DNA from: an uncultured Myxococcales bacterium
Lineage (GTDB): Bacteria > Myxococcota_A > UBA9042 > DTJE01
NCBI GenBank assembly: GCA_937975765.1
Contig: CALJUR010000109.1
Span: 1 to 64,000 of the forward strand
Direction: 5' to 3'
DNA length: 64,000 nt
The notes under the pieces are model-generated. The model searched no databases. It saw nothing but the letters and a program-made list of their open reading frames with translations, and was not told where the DNA came from. The position numbers and the translations under genes were made by a program. Shown piece by piece: positions 7,904 to 16,379 of this stretch. Numbering within the stretch: the first letter of the stretch is position 1; each line of letters starts with the position of its first letter.

Positions 7904-9868
7904 CTATACCGCATCCGGGCCGGAAGATTCAATGCGTTTCACCCAGGTCCCGGACAGGCGGAAGGGGCGGAAGGGACGACCGGTGCCCGTGAAGAACTTC
8001 CCGAAGAACTCGTAGTATTCCAGCCGCAGCGCCTGCACCGACGCGACCAGGCCCTCCAGGACGATCGCGACGGCATTGCCGGCCGCGACCACCAGCACTC
8101 GCCACAGGGCGTCCAGGAAGGTGTCGCCCCGGATCTCGGCGGCCAGCAGGAACGTCGCCAGCAGCAGCGCCGCGTGGCTCAACGCGTAGGCCGCCAGCCG
8201 CACGAAGCTGATGGTGTTGGCCAGGTATGCGAACATCGCCTCGAACGCGCCGACCGCCGACTCCATCAGCGCGGCGCCCAGGCCCCCCGGCTCCCCGTCC
8301 GCCTCCCCGTGGCGGCGGCGCAGCCAGACCTGAAGAGGCTCCTTCGCGACCCAGCCCAGGATCGGCACCCCCAGGAACAGCACCAGGGCTGGCGTGGCCA
8401 GGCCCAGGGACTCCAGGTCGGCATACCGGGTCAGCAGCACCAGCGCGCCGCCGTAGAACAGCAGCCCGGCGACCCCGAACTTGTCCAGCCACGCACCGAC
8501 GACATCGCCCTGCCGGAACCGGTTGACCACGTTCAGGACCAGGCCCAGGCCGTTCATGCCGACCCCCAGGCCGATCGCCGCCAGCAGCAGCGACATCGGG
8601 TCGCCTTCCAGCGGGTCGCGCCACAGGGCGGCGGAGTGGAACCAGTCCAGGCCGAAGAGGCTGCCGAAGACCCACCCGAATGCGGCGCTGCACAGGCCGG
8701 CCGGCAGCAGCAGCCAGCCGACGCGGCGCCGGGACAGCAGCAGGGCCGCGCCGGCCAGCGCCAGAAGGCCCCCGTGCCCGACGTCGCCGAACATCATGCC
8801 GAACATCAGCACGTAGCTGACGGACACGAACAGCGTCGGCTCGAGTTCGCGGTATCCCGGCAGCCCGAAGGCCGCGACCAGCGACGCGAACGGGCGCAGC
8901 GGCCGGGGCGGGGCCTGCAGCACGGGGATCTCCTCGACGGGCACGTGCCGCGGGGGGCTGGCCGAGAACGTGCAGCGGCCGCCGGTCGCCTGCCGCAGCA
9001 TCGCCTCGACGGCGGACGCCTCGGACGCCGGGATCCAGCCGGAGATCCACGCGGTCGCCTCGGTGCGGGGCAGGCACTGCTCGGCGCGCAGGATCTCGCG
9101 CTCGATCGCGTTCCGGCCACTTGCGGCCGCCAGCGGCGGGGCGACCTCGGCCGCCAGGGCGCGCACCTCGTCGTCCAGGCGCAGCAGGTCCTGCACGGCG
9201 GCGGCCCGTTCGCGGCGCGCCGCGTCCAGTTCGGCGGCCGGGGGCGGCGGCGGCCCGGGACGGAAGCCCGCGGCGTGCAGGGCGCGGTCCAGGTCGTCCC
9301 GCAGGCGGGCCGGGGCCATCGCGACCAGGGGCTGGCGGCCGTCCTGTTCCGGCAGCGGCAGCAGCAGGAAGGCCGGGGGAAGCGAGGCCCGCAGCGCCGG
9401 GAGGGCCCCCGCCGGCAGGCTGCCGGTCGCGACGTGCACATGTTCCGAGGCCAGCAGCGGCGCCACGGGCAGGTCCAGCCCCGGGATGCCGGACAGGGCC
9501 TCGCAGCGGGCCTCGATCTCGTCCAGCCGCTGGGCCTGGCACCGCCGCCTGGCCAGCAGGCCCGTGGCGCGGGCCTCCACGTTTCGCAGCACCGCGTCCG
9601 GGTCGGGAGCGTCGCCCGCCTCCGCGGAGGGCTCCGGCAGCGCCCGGACGCCCAGCGACCGCAGCAGTTCCACGACCCTCGCGTCCCTGGCGTCGCACGC
9701 CGCCAGCGCCTCGCCCAGGTCGGGCGGGTCCGGCAGGGCGGCTCCCGCGGTCGTCCGCCCGTGCGTCAACTGCACCGCGCCCAGCCCCCCCAGCCCCAGG
9801 AGCACCCTCCGGCGGTCCCGCTCCAGCACGACCGCCGACAGCCGCAGCATCGGGGCCGGGAACAGCAT
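7904..9868 (-). CDS. ntpI: V/A-type ATPase subunit I (membrane stator, a-subunit)
   Basis: 654 residues. The N-terminal half is soluble and helical, including long Ala/Glu/Arg-rich coiled-coil stretches, as in the stator-contacting arm of subunit I. The C-terminal half, from about residue 325, contains seven or eight hydrophobic helices (for example FVSVSYVLMFGMMFGDVGHGG, a family hallmark) and a late segment SFVRLAAYALSHAAL carrying the conserved Arg region that faces the rotor. It forms the ion half-channels of the Vo domain in the cytoplasmic membrane. It is the last ATPase gene of the operon, 7 bp after subunit C. Length is typical of bacterial subunit I. Confidence 0.93.
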   Translation of the reverse strand: MLFPAPMLRLSAVVLERDRRRVLLGLGGLGAVQLTHGRTTAGAALPDPPDLGEALAACDARDARVVELLRSLGVRALPEPSAEAGDAPDPDAVLRNVEARATGLLARRRCQAQRLDEIEARCEALSGIPGLDLPVAPLLASEHVHVATGSLPAGALPALRASLPPAFLLLPLPEQDGRQPLVAMAPARLRDDLDRALHAAGFRPGPPPPPAAELDAARRERAAAVQDLLRLDDEVRALAAEVAPPLAAASGRNAIEREILRAEQCLPRTEATAWISGWIPASEASAVEAMLRQATGGRCTFSASPPRHVPVEEIPVLQAPPRPLRPFASLVAAFGLPGYRELEPTLFVSVSYVLMFGMMFGDVGHGGLLALAGAALLLSRRRVGWLLLPAGLCSAAFGWVFGSLFGLDWFHSAALWRDPLEGDPMSLLLAAIGLGVGMNGLGLVLNVVNRFRQGDVVGAWLDKFGVAGLLFYGGALVLLTRYADLESLGLATPALVLFLGVPILGWVAKEPLQVWLRRRHGEADGEPGGLGAALMESAVGAFEAMFAYLANTISFVRLAAYALSHAALLLATFLLAAEIRGDTFLDALWRVLVVAAGNAVAIVLEGLVASVQALRLEYYEFFGKFFTGTGRPFRPFRLSGTWVKRIESSGPDAV

Positions 9869-9875
9869 GGCTGCC

Positions 9876-10805
9876 TCACCCGGGCGGCACCAGGCGGCGC
9901 CGCACCTCGTCCTCGGGGACGCCCAGCCGGACGCCCTCGGACACGGTGACCAGGTTCGCGACCTCCAGCCGGCGCAGGGCCACGTACCCCGCCACCGCGC
10001 CCCACCCGATCGGGGCCCGCCTGAACGCCCGGTTCGCGAGGGCGCGGTACCGCTGCCAGGCCAGCGCCTCCAGCATCGCCGCGTCCGCCGCCTCGGGCGG
10101 GACCGCGTCGATCGCCCGCCGGGCCAGCCGGCGCGCCGCCTCGGCCAGGGTCGCCTCGCGCAGCATCGCCTCGAAGGCGCGACGCGTCACGCAGGTCCCC
10201 GCCACGTGGAACGACGCCAACTGCGCGGCTTCGACGCCGTATCCGAACCGTCCCCGCGCGACCAGTTGCACGTGGAAGACGTCCGCCTCCTGGCACGCCA
10301 GGGGCACGACGTGGGCCCGGTCCCCGGCCGGCAGCCTGGCGGCGCGCGCCAGCAGTTCCCCGAGGTACCCGCGGTCCGCGGCGGCCTCGACGAGGAACGG
10401 CCGCGCGTCGCCCGGCCGGGACGCGAGGGCCTCCGTCGCGACGGCCCGCGCACCGGGGTCGTGCAGGCCGTCCGGCGACGCGCCCGCCTCCCGCCGCCTG
10501 CGCAGTTTCCAGTCGTCCAGTTCGAACCGGGCCAGCGCCCACCGCAAGAAGGCCGCCCCCGGGCCGGACGCATGCCGCAGGAAGCCCTCGACCTCGCGCC
10601 GCAGGTCGTCGGCCCGGTCGCGCTGGAACCGTGCGAACGACCCGGGCTCCGCCCCGGCCGCGACGGCCCGGGCCAGGTCCGACAGCCCCGGCGAACGGCA
10701 CAGCGCGTGCAGCCGCTCGGCCTCGGCCATCCGCGACCGGCGCCCGTGCAGGCGGGCCGTCACGTACTCCAGGTCGGTGACCGGCGGCGCCTGGTCCTTC
10801 CTCAT
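9876..10805 (-). CDS. ntpC: V/A-type ATPase subunit C (d/AC39-type central stalk socket)
   Basis: 309 residues, soluble, mostly helical. It begins DLEYVTARLHGRRSRM, close to the Y-x-x-R-V-R-x-x-R opening of vATP-synthase AC39 (subunit C) proteins, and ends with the family-like YVALRRLEVANLVTVSEGVRLG (long helix contacting the rotor). It links the central stalk to the K ring. The ATG at 10805 overlaps the TGA of the upstream subunit by 4 bases (ATGA), so translation is probably coupled; an earlier in-frame start at 10823 would lie further inside the upstream gene. Confidence 0.85.
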   Translation of the reverse strand: MRKDQAPPVTDLEYVTARLHGRRSRMAEAERLHALCRSPGLSDLARAVAAGAEPGSFARFQRDRADDLRREVEGFLRHASGPGAAFLRWALARFELDDWKLRRRREAGASPDGLHDPGARAVATEALASRPGDARPFLVEAAADRGYLGELLARAARLPAGDRAHVVPLACQEADVFHVQLVARGRFGYGVEAAQLASFHVAGTCVTRRAFEAMLREATLAEAARRLARRAIDAVPPEAADAAMLEALAWQRYRALANRAFRRAPIGWGAVAGYVALRRLEVANLVTVSEGVRLGVPEDEVRRRLVPPG

Positions 10806-11116
10806 CGCAGCCCCGCCACGCACCGGACGATCGCCTCGACCAGCCCGGCGGCCTCCGCCTCGTCCAGCGACACCCTCGCGTGCAGGTCCGCCGCCTCCCG
10901 CGCCAGACGTTCCTCCTTCGTGCGCCGTGCCTCGGCCACCGCCGCGTCGATCGCCGCCTCGGCCTCGGCCCGCGCCGCCTGCCGCGCCTTCTCGCCCGCC
11001 TCCCGGGCCTCCTCCCGGGCCCGCGCCAGCACGCGTTCCGCCTCCGCCCGCGCGGCGTCCACGATGCCGCGCGCCTCGGCCTCGGCCGCGATCACCCTGT
11101 CGATCACCTCGCGCAT
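10802..11116 (-). CDS. V/A-type ATPase peripheral-stalk subunit G/H
   Basis: 104 residues, almost entirely an amphipathic Ala/Glu/Arg coiled coil (REVIDRVIAAEAEARGIVD, then EAERVLARAREEAREAGEKA), which fits subunit G/H (NtpF/AhaH) that pairs with subunit E in the peripheral stalk. The ATG at 11116 overlaps the end of subunit D by 13 bp; the longer frame up to 11278 is out-of-frame translation of subunit D and was excluded. Assignment rests on composition, size and operon position because the family has little sequence conservation. Confidence 0.75.
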   Translation of the reverse strand: MREVIDRVIAAEAEARGIVDAARAEAERVLARAREEAREAGEKARQAARAEAEAAIDAAVAEARRTKEERLAREAADLHARVSLDEAEAAGLVEAIVRCVAGLR

Positions 11117-11754
11117 GCGGTCTCGGCCTCCCTCGCCCCGGCCAGCCGGTCCCGGATCCGCTTGAAGATCACGAACGACTCCCGCTCGCGCTCCTCCAGC
11201 GTCCCCAGGATGTAGGCGATCGTCTCGCGCAGGTTCGGGATGAAGATGCGCGACAGCGCGTTGCAGCGTCGCTGGCACTTCTTCAGTTCGCGCGACAGCC
11301 GGATCACCGCGGTCTGCATCTCGGCCAGGTCGGCCAGCACGGGCAGCAGCGCGACGAACCGCCGCATCGCCGCGTCGGTGCCGGCGGACGTCCCGGCAAG
11401 CCCGAACCGGACGCCCGCTTCCTCGAAGCGCCCCGTCACCCGCGGCAGCCGCAGCCCCATCAACGGCTGCGTGGCGATCGCCACCGCGTGGTCCATCCGG
11501 ACGGCGTCCGCGGCCGCCTCGATCGCCGCCGTGCCCGCCTGCAGGTGCGCGGCCCGTAGCGCCTCGTGCGCCCGCGCCAGTGCCTCGTCCACCGCGCGCT
11601 CGGCCGTCCGCGCCCGGTCCAGCCGGCCCATCAATTCGAACACCAGGATCTGCCGCTTCTGCTCCAGCAGGTCGTAGCCCTCCTCGGCGAAGGCCAACTG
11701 CCGCTTCAGCGCCAGCAGGCTCGACTTCGTCGGCGCCACGTCCAGCCTGGCCAT
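11104..11754 (-). CDS. ntpD: V/A-type ATPase subunit D (central rotor shaft)
   Basis: 216 residues. It opens with VAPTKSSLLALKRQLAFAEEGYDLLEQKRQIL, the conserved N-terminal helix of subunit D (P-T-K-x-x-L-x-x-L-K-x-x-L-x-x-A-x-x-G-x-x-L-L-K-x-K-R), and closes with the matching C-terminal helix containing RRCNALSRIFIPNL and an Arg-rich end. The two helices form the antiparallel coiled coil that turns inside the A3B3 head. It sits immediately after subunit B in the operon. Confidence 0.93.
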   Translation of the reverse strand: MARLDVAPTKSSLLALKRQLAFAEEGYDLLEQKRQILVFELMGRLDRARTAERAVDEALARAHEALRAAHLQAGTAAIEAAADAVRMDHAVAIATQPLMGLRLPRVTGRFEEAGVRFGLAGTSAGTDAAMRRFVALLPVLADLAEMQTAVIRLSRELKKCQRRCNALSRIFIPNLRETIAYILGTLEERERESFVIFKRIRDRLAGAREAETACAR

Positions 11755-11769
11755 CCGAGCCCCCTGCCC

Positions 11770-13176
11770 CTACCCGGGAGCCTCCCGGTAGTGCGCCGCG
11801 ATCAGCGCGTCGCTGACCCGGTGCAGTTCGTCCTTCGGCAGCATCGACAGCACGTCCCAGCCCAGCTCCAGCGTCGCCTCCACCGGGCGGTTCTCGTACT
11901 CCCCCTGGTTCAGGAACCTTTCCTCGAACGCCTCCCCGAACCGCAGGTACTGCTTGTCCAGGGCCGGCAGTTCCTCCTCGCCGATGACCACCGCCAGCGC
12001 CCGCACCCTCTTCACGTAGGCGTAGCAGGCGAACAGCTGGCTGGCCAGCGTCGGGTGGTCGTCCCGCGTGTATCCCCTGCCGACGCCGTCCTTCATCAGC
12101 CGCGACAGGGACGGCAGGCCCGCAATCGGCGGGTAGATGCCGCGCTGGAACAGGTCCCGGTCCAGCACGATCTGCCCCTCCGTGATGTACCCGGTCAGGT
12201 CCGGCACGGGGTGGCTGATGTCGTCCGACGGCATCGTCAGGATGGCCATCTGCGTGATGGACCCTCCCGACCCCTCGATGCGCCCGGCGCGCTCGTACAG
12301 GCTGGCGAGGTCGGAGTACAGGTACCCCGGGTAGCCCTTGCGGCCCGGGATCTCGCCGCGCGCGGTCCCGACCTCGCGCAGGCTCTCGCAGTAGTTCGTC
12401 ATGTCGGTCAGCAGCACCAGCACGTGCTGCCCGCAGTCGAAGGCCAGGTGCTCGGCCAGCGTCAGCGCGACCCGCGGCGTCATCAGCCGCTCGACCGACG
12501 GGGCGTCGGCCAGCGACAGGAACAGGGCCACGCGCGCCAGCGTGCCGGTGTCCTCGAAGTTCCGGATGAAGTACTCGGCCACGTCGTGCTTGACGCCCAT
12601 GCCCGCGAAGACGATCGAGAAGCCCGCGTCCTCCTCCAGCAGCCGCGCCTGGCGCACGATCTGCGCGGACACCCGGTCGTGCGGCAGGCCGTTGCCGCTG
12701 AAGATCGGCAGTTTCTGGCCCCGCACGATCGCGTTCATGCCGTCGATCGCGGACAGCCCGGTCTGGATGAACTCGCGCGGGTAGCGGCGCGCGAAGGGGT
12801 TGATCGGCAGGCCGTTCACGTCGCGCCGGTCGGCCGCGAACGCCATGGACCCGCCGTCCGCCGGCCGCCCCAGCCCGTCGAACACTCGGCCCAGCATGCG
12901 GCGCGACACCGGCAGCCGGAAGGACTCGCCCAGGAAGCGGGTGCGGATGCCCTGGTTGGACAGCCCGGTGGTGCCCTCCAGCACCTGCACGACGGCCTGC
13001 GTCTCCGAGATGTCCAGAACGCGGCCCATGCGGGCGTGACCGGCGGGGTCCCGGATCTCGACCACCTCGTCGAAGCCGACGTCGCGGACCTTCTCGACAA
13101 AGACCAGCGGGCCCTCGATTCGCGACGCGCCCGCGTACTCCAGGCCGCGATCGACGATGTCGAAGCCGTCCGTCAC
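11770..13176 (-). CDS. ntpB: V/A-type ATPase subunit B (non-catalytic)
   Basis: 468 residues. Hallmarks of subunit B: GLSNQGIRTRF-like N-terminal barrel, NPFARRYPREFIQTGLSAIDGMN, a P-loop position replaced by FSGNGLPH (no Walker A, hence non-catalytic), FAGMGVKHD, and ALFLSLADAPSVERLMTPR with TDMTNYCESLRE. It alternates with subunit A in the A3B3 head and supplies residues to the catalytic interface. Start: GTG at 13176, in the GTGA overlap with the subunit A stop and preceded by GGAGG; the frame stays open further upstream but that region is subunit A in another frame. Length is normal. Confidence 0.96.
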   Translation of the reverse strand: MTDGFDIVDRGLEYAGASRIEGPLVFVEKVRDVGFDEVVEIRDPAGHARMGRVLDISETQAVVQVLEGTTGLSNQGIRTRFLGESFRLPVSRRMLGRVFDGLGRPADGGSMAFAADRRDVNGLPINPFARRYPREFIQTGLSAIDGMNAIVRGQKLPIFSGNGLPHDRVSAQIVRQARLLEEDAGFSIVFAGMGVKHDVAEYFIRNFEDTGTLARVALFLSLADAPSVERLMTPRVALTLAEHLAFDCGQHVLVLLTDMTNYCESLREVGTARGEIPGRKGYPGYLYSDLASLYERAGRIEGSGGSITQMAILTMPSDDISHPVPDLTGYITEGQIVLDRDLFQRGIYPPIAGLPSLSRLMKDGVGRGYTRDDHPTLASQLFACYAYVKRVRALAVVIGEEELPALDKQYLRFGEAFEERFLNQGEYENRPVEATLELGWDVLSMLPKDELHRVSDALIAAHYREAPG

Positions 13177-14942
13177 GGAGCCGCCTCCGGGGGCTTCGCC
13201 AGGCCCGCCAGTTCCTGCCGCACCCGCCGCTGGAGCGCCTCCAGCGCCTCCATCTCGTCGTTGCCGTGCGCGGACTTGGCCCGCATCACCAGCGGCACGC
13301 ACGGCAGGGCACGGATGGACGCCAGCGGCACGCCCGCCTCGACCAGCGCGTGCCCCTCCCGGTACAGCATCAGCAGGATCCGCAGCAGCGCGATCTGCCT
13401 CTCGGGCGTGCAGTAGGCGTCCTTGTCGTCGAACGCGCTCTGGGCCAGGAACCCGTCCTTCAGCAGTTCGGCGACGAACAGCACCAGTCGCTGCGATTCG
13501 GGCAGCACGTCCGGCCCGACCAGCCGCACGATCTGCTGCAGGCGGTCCTCCCGCTGCAGCAGCGTGATCGCCTCGGTGCGCAGCGCCGCCCAGTCCGGGG
13601 CCTGCCCCTCCCACCAGCCGCTGATGTCCTCGACGTACTCGGAATACGAGTGCAGCCAGTGGATGGCCGGGTAGTGGCGCGCGTTGGCCAGTTCGGTGTC
13701 CAGTGCCCAGAAGCAGCGGATGAACCGGCGCGTGTGCTGGGTCACGGGTTCCGAGAAGTCGCCTCCGGGGGGGCTGACGGCCCCGACGATGCTGACCGAG
13801 GCGGGCCGGCCCTCCAGGGTCGTGACCGCGCCGCCGCGCTCGTAGAACTGGGCCAGCCGGGTCGGCAGCGACGCCGGGAAGCCCTCCTCGGCGGGCATCT
13901 CCTCCAGGCGCGCCGCCAGTTCGCGCAGGGCCTCGGCCCAGCGGCTGGTGCTGTCCGCGAAGACCGCCACGTCCAGGCCCTGGTCCCGGTAGTACTCGGC
14001 CAGCGTGATGCCGGTGTAGATGGACACCTCGCGGGCCGCGACGGGCATGTTCGAGGTGTTGGCGATCAGGATCGTGCGCTCCATCAGCGGGCGGCCCGTG
14101 CGCGGGTCCTTCAGCTCGGGGAACTCGCGCAGCACCTCGGTCATCTCGTTGCCGCGCTCGCCGCACCCGATGAAGACGATGATGGCGGCGTCGGACCACT
14201 TGGCCAGCTGGTGCTGGGTGATCGTCTTGCCGGTGCCGAAGCCGCCCGGGATCGCCGCGGCGCCGCCCTTCCCGATCGGGAACAGCGCGTCGATGATGCG
14301 CTGGCCGGTGATCAGCGGCCGGTCGATGCGGCGGCGGGCACGGATCGGGCGCGGCAGGCGCACCGGCCACTGCTGCACCATGCGGACCTCGCGCGGCCCG
14401 GCGCCGTCCTCGACCACGGCCAGCACGTCGCGGCCGGTCCATTCCCCCGCGGGCACGATGCGGCGGACGGTGCCCGACACCCCCGGCGGCACCAGGACGC
14501 GGTGCAGCACCAGCGGCGTCTCGCGGACCTCCCCGATCGCCTGCCCGGCGACGACCGCGTCGCCCTCCTTCACCACCGGCACGAACGGCCAGCGACGTTC
14601 CGGGTCCAGCGGGTCCACCTTCTCGCCGCGCCGGATCCACGCGCCGCTGCGCGCCATGATGCCGGGCAGGGGCCGCTGGATGCCGTCGTAGATGTTGCCC
14701 ACCAGCCCGGGCCCCAGCCACACCGACAGCGGTGCGCCGGTGGGCCGCACGGCCGCACCGGGCTTCAGCATCGTGGTGTCCTCGTACACCTGCAGCGTCG
14801 CGGTCTCGCCGACCAGCCGAACCACTTCGCCGACCAGCCCCTGCTCGCCGACGTGCACCACCTCGTACATCTGCGCGCCGGTCATCCCGACGGCCGTCAC
14901 GATGGGGCCGCTGATGCGCGTGACCACCGGGGTGACGCTCAT
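13173..14942 (-). CDS. ntpA: V/A-type ATPase subunit A (catalytic)
   Basis: 589 residues. Walker A is GGFGTGKT (Lys239), followed by the A-subunit motifs FIGCGERGNEM, SNMPVAAREVSIYTG and FADSTSRWAEALRE. The insertion characteristic of catalytic A subunits (about residues 110-195) is present, including PGVSGTVRRIVPAGEW. It hydrolyses or makes ATP in the cytoplasmic V1/A1 head. The ATG at 14942 overlaps the stop of subunit E by 4 bases (ATGA), and its own stop overlaps the B start (GTGA). Gene order E-A-B and the overlaps indicate coupled translation. Confidence 0.97.
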   Translation of the reverse strand: MSVTPVVTRISGPIVTAVGMTGAQMYEVVHVGEQGLVGEVVRLVGETATLQVYEDTTMLKPGAAVRPTGAPLSVWLGPGLVGNIYDGIQRPLPGIMARSGAWIRRGEKVDPLDPERRWPFVPVVKEGDAVVAGQAIGEVRETPLVLHRVLVPPGVSGTVRRIVPAGEWTGRDVLAVVEDGAGPREVRMVQQWPVRLPRPIRARRRIDRPLITGQRIIDALFPIGKGGAAAIPGGFGTGKTITQHQLAKWSDAAIIVFIGCGERGNEMTEVLREFPELKDPRTGRPLMERTILIANTSNMPVAAREVSIYTGITLAEYYRDQGLDVAVFADSTSRWAEALRELAARLEEMPAEEGFPASLPTRLAQFYERGGAVTTLEGRPASVSIVGAVSPPGGDFSEPVTQHTRRFIRCFWALDTELANARHYPAIHWLHSYSEYVEDISGWWEGQAPDWAALRTEAITLLQREDRLQQIVRLVGPDVLPESQRLVLFVAELLKDGFLAQSAFDDKDAYCTPERQIALLRILLMLYREGHALVEAGVPLASIRALPCVPLVMRAKSAHGNDEMEALEALQRRVRQELAGLAKPPEAAP

Positions 14943-15553
14943 GACTCCCCCGCCACGCGGGCCACGATCTCCCGCCGAAGGTCCGGCCACAGCCTCGACA
15001 GCCGCGCGGACAGCCGGTCGTCCCAGACCTGCCGCCCCCCGGCGTCCTGCACGATGACGCCGCCGCCCTCGATGGACGGGTCCTCCTGCACCTCCAGCCG
15101 CGGGGACGACCGCGACACCTGCCGGGCGATCGCCTGGGCCAACGGGCCATCCCCCGGCGCCACCCGCAGCACGAAGGCGTCGCCCGCCATGCCGGCCAGC
15201 GCCTGCGCCACCAGGGCCTGCAGCGCCGCCGGGTAGTCGTACCCGTCGCGCGCCGCCAGCCGGTCCAGGGCCCGCCGGTACAGGGCCTGCAGCAGTTCCT
15301 CGACCCGGGCCGACCGCATGCGACCCGCCTCGACCGGCACCGTGGCCAGGATCGCCTCGACCCGTCGCGACGCATCGGCGCGCGCCTGCTCCAGGCGCTG
15401 CTGCCGCGCCCGCCCCGCCTCCTCCCCGGCCTGCGCCCGCAGCGCCTCGGCCTGCCGCGCGCCCTCCCGGGCGATCCCCTCGGCCCGCGACCACGCGTCC
15501 GCCAGGATCTCCCGGCACAGGACCTCCGGGTCGGCGGTGGCAGGCCCTGCCAT
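14939..15553 (-). CDS. ntpE: V/A-type ATPase subunit E (peripheral stalk)
   Basis: 204 residues. The N-terminal 90 residues are a charged coiled coil (RAEGIAREGARQAEALRAQA and on) and the C-terminal half is a compact domain with EDPSIEGGGVIVQDAGG, matching the subunit E signature (GG-x-x-x-x-x-x-G). It forms the stator with subunit G/H and binds the top of the A3B3 head. It lies directly after subunit F (its ATG at 15553 adjoins the TAG of F at 15554) and overlaps subunit A. Confidence 0.9.
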   Translation of the reverse strand: MAGPATADPEVLCREILADAWSRAEGIAREGARQAEALRAQAGEEAGRARQQRLEQARADASRRVEAILATVPVEAGRMRSARVEELLQALYRRALDRLAARDGYDYPAALQALVAQALAGMAGDAFVLRVAPGDGPLAQAIARQVSRSSPRLEVQEDPSIEGGGVIVQDAGGRQVWDDRLSARLSRLWPDLRREIVARVAGES

Positions 15554-15871
15554 CTAGCCCTCCTCCCGGACGCGGATGCCGACTGCGGCCTGCACGATCC
15601 GGTGCAGCCCCGCACGCGACGGCGAAGGGCCCGCCGGCCCCGGGATCTCGACGACCAGCGGCCGGTCGCGGGTCTGGCGGAAGGCGTCCAGTTGCGCCCG
15701 GATGCCCTCGGCCACGCCCTCGGTCAGCACCAGGATTCCCACGTCGGGGCGGCGGGCGGCCTGTTCCAGGAGATCCGCGGCCTGCGCGGGGGTGCGGGCG
15801 GGAAGGCCCTCGATGCCGGCCAGCCGGAAGCCCCGCACGGTGTCCTCGTCGGCGATGCAGAGGAACTTCAT
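15554..15871 (-). CDS. ntpF: V/A-type ATPase subunit F
   Basis: 105 residues with the subunit F Rossmann-like fold: KFLCIADEDTVRGFRLAGIEG at the start, matching D-x-D-T-V-x-G-F-R-L-A-G, then a central VGILVLTEGVAEGIR segment. It sits on the central shaft with subunit D and modulates coupling. In other species gene letters for F and G/H are swapped between nomenclatures; the call here is the small Rossmann subunit. Confidence 0.93.
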   Translation of the reverse strand: MKFLCIADEDTVRGFRLAGIEGLPARTPAQAADLLEQAARRPDVGILVLTEGVAEGIRAQLDAFRQTRDRPLVVEIPGPAGPSPSRAGLHRIVQAAVGIRVREEG

Positions 15872-15908
15872 CGCCCGCCCCCTGTCCGGGAGCCCGACGG
15901 CAGGGCCC

Positions 15909-16244
15909 CTAGATCCGCTGGACCAGCATCATCGCGATGACGAAGCCCAGGACCGCGAGCCCCTCGGCCAGGGCGACGAACACCAGGCTCCGGTTCAGCA
16001 GTTCCGGCTTCTCGGCCGCCGCGCCGATCGCCGCCGCGCCGATCCGCGCCACCGCGTGCGCCGCGCCGAACACGCACATCGAGATCGCGAACGCCGCCGT
16101 CGCCCCCAGGCCGACCTTGCGGTATACGTCGAACTCGTCCGCCGGCGCCGCGACCTCCGGGGGCTCGGCCGCCAGCGTGGCGACCACGAACAGCAGCGCG
16201 AAGACGAAGACCGTGGCGATCGATCCCCACAGGAACCGTCTCAT
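15909..16244 (-). CDS. ntpK: V/A-type ATPase subunit K (rotor ring proteolipid), single-hairpin form
   Basis: 111 residues: an N-terminal hydrophobic segment (about 5-26, signal-peptide-like, ending LAAEP), a short acidic linker, then one helical hairpin. Helix 1 carries GATAAFAISMCVFGAAHAVA; helix 2 carries VFVALAEGLAVLGFVIAMML with the ion-binding Glu in the ALAEGLAVLG motif. Many bacterial V-type K subunits are duplicated four-helix proteins; this one has a single hairpin as in several archaeal and F-type rings. The Gln/Ser-type ligands of Na+ pumps are not obvious, so H+ coupling is more likely but unproven. It is the first gene of the ATPase operon; RBS GGGAGG before the ATG. Confidence 0.88.
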   Translation of the reverse strand: MRRFLWGSIATVFVFALLFVVATLAAEPPEVAAPADEFDVYRKVGLGATAAFAISMCVFGAAHAVARIGAAAIGAAAEKPELLNRSLVFVALAEGLAVLGFVIAMMLVQRI

Positions 16245-16267
16245 GGCCGCCTCCCTTCCATGGATAC

Positions 16268-16296
16268 CGCGTAGCCCCGGGGTCCGGGGGAGTCAA
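16268..16296 (-). promoter_or_regulatory. candidate promoter of V-ATPase operon
   Basis: On the minus strand TTGACT (16291-16296) is followed after exactly 17 bp by TACGCG (16268-16273), 24 bp before the ATG of subunit K. The spacer itself contains an inverted repeat (CCCCGGACCCCGGGG). Confidence 0.45.
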
Positions 16297-16341
16297 GCCG
16301 GGGGGGCGGAAGGGCCAGCAGGCACGCGCCGGGACCGGTCA

Positions 16342-16355
16342 GGGTCCGCGGACCC
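16342..16355. repeat. perfect 14-bp palindrome downstream of GH32 gene
   Basis: GGGTCCGCGGACCC lies 25 bp after the stop of the fructanase gene and upstream of the V-ATPase promoter. It could be part of a terminator hairpin or an operator; no T-run follows on either strand. Confidence 0.35.
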
Positions 16356-16379
16356 GCCCGGGGAGCGTCGCGACCGGCA

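Noticed and set aside
11770..15615. One very long minus-strand open frame of 1281 codons across three ATPase genes
   Set aside because: Only its last 468 codons are subunit B. The rest is an out-of-frame reading of subunits A and E, a common effect at 70% G+C.
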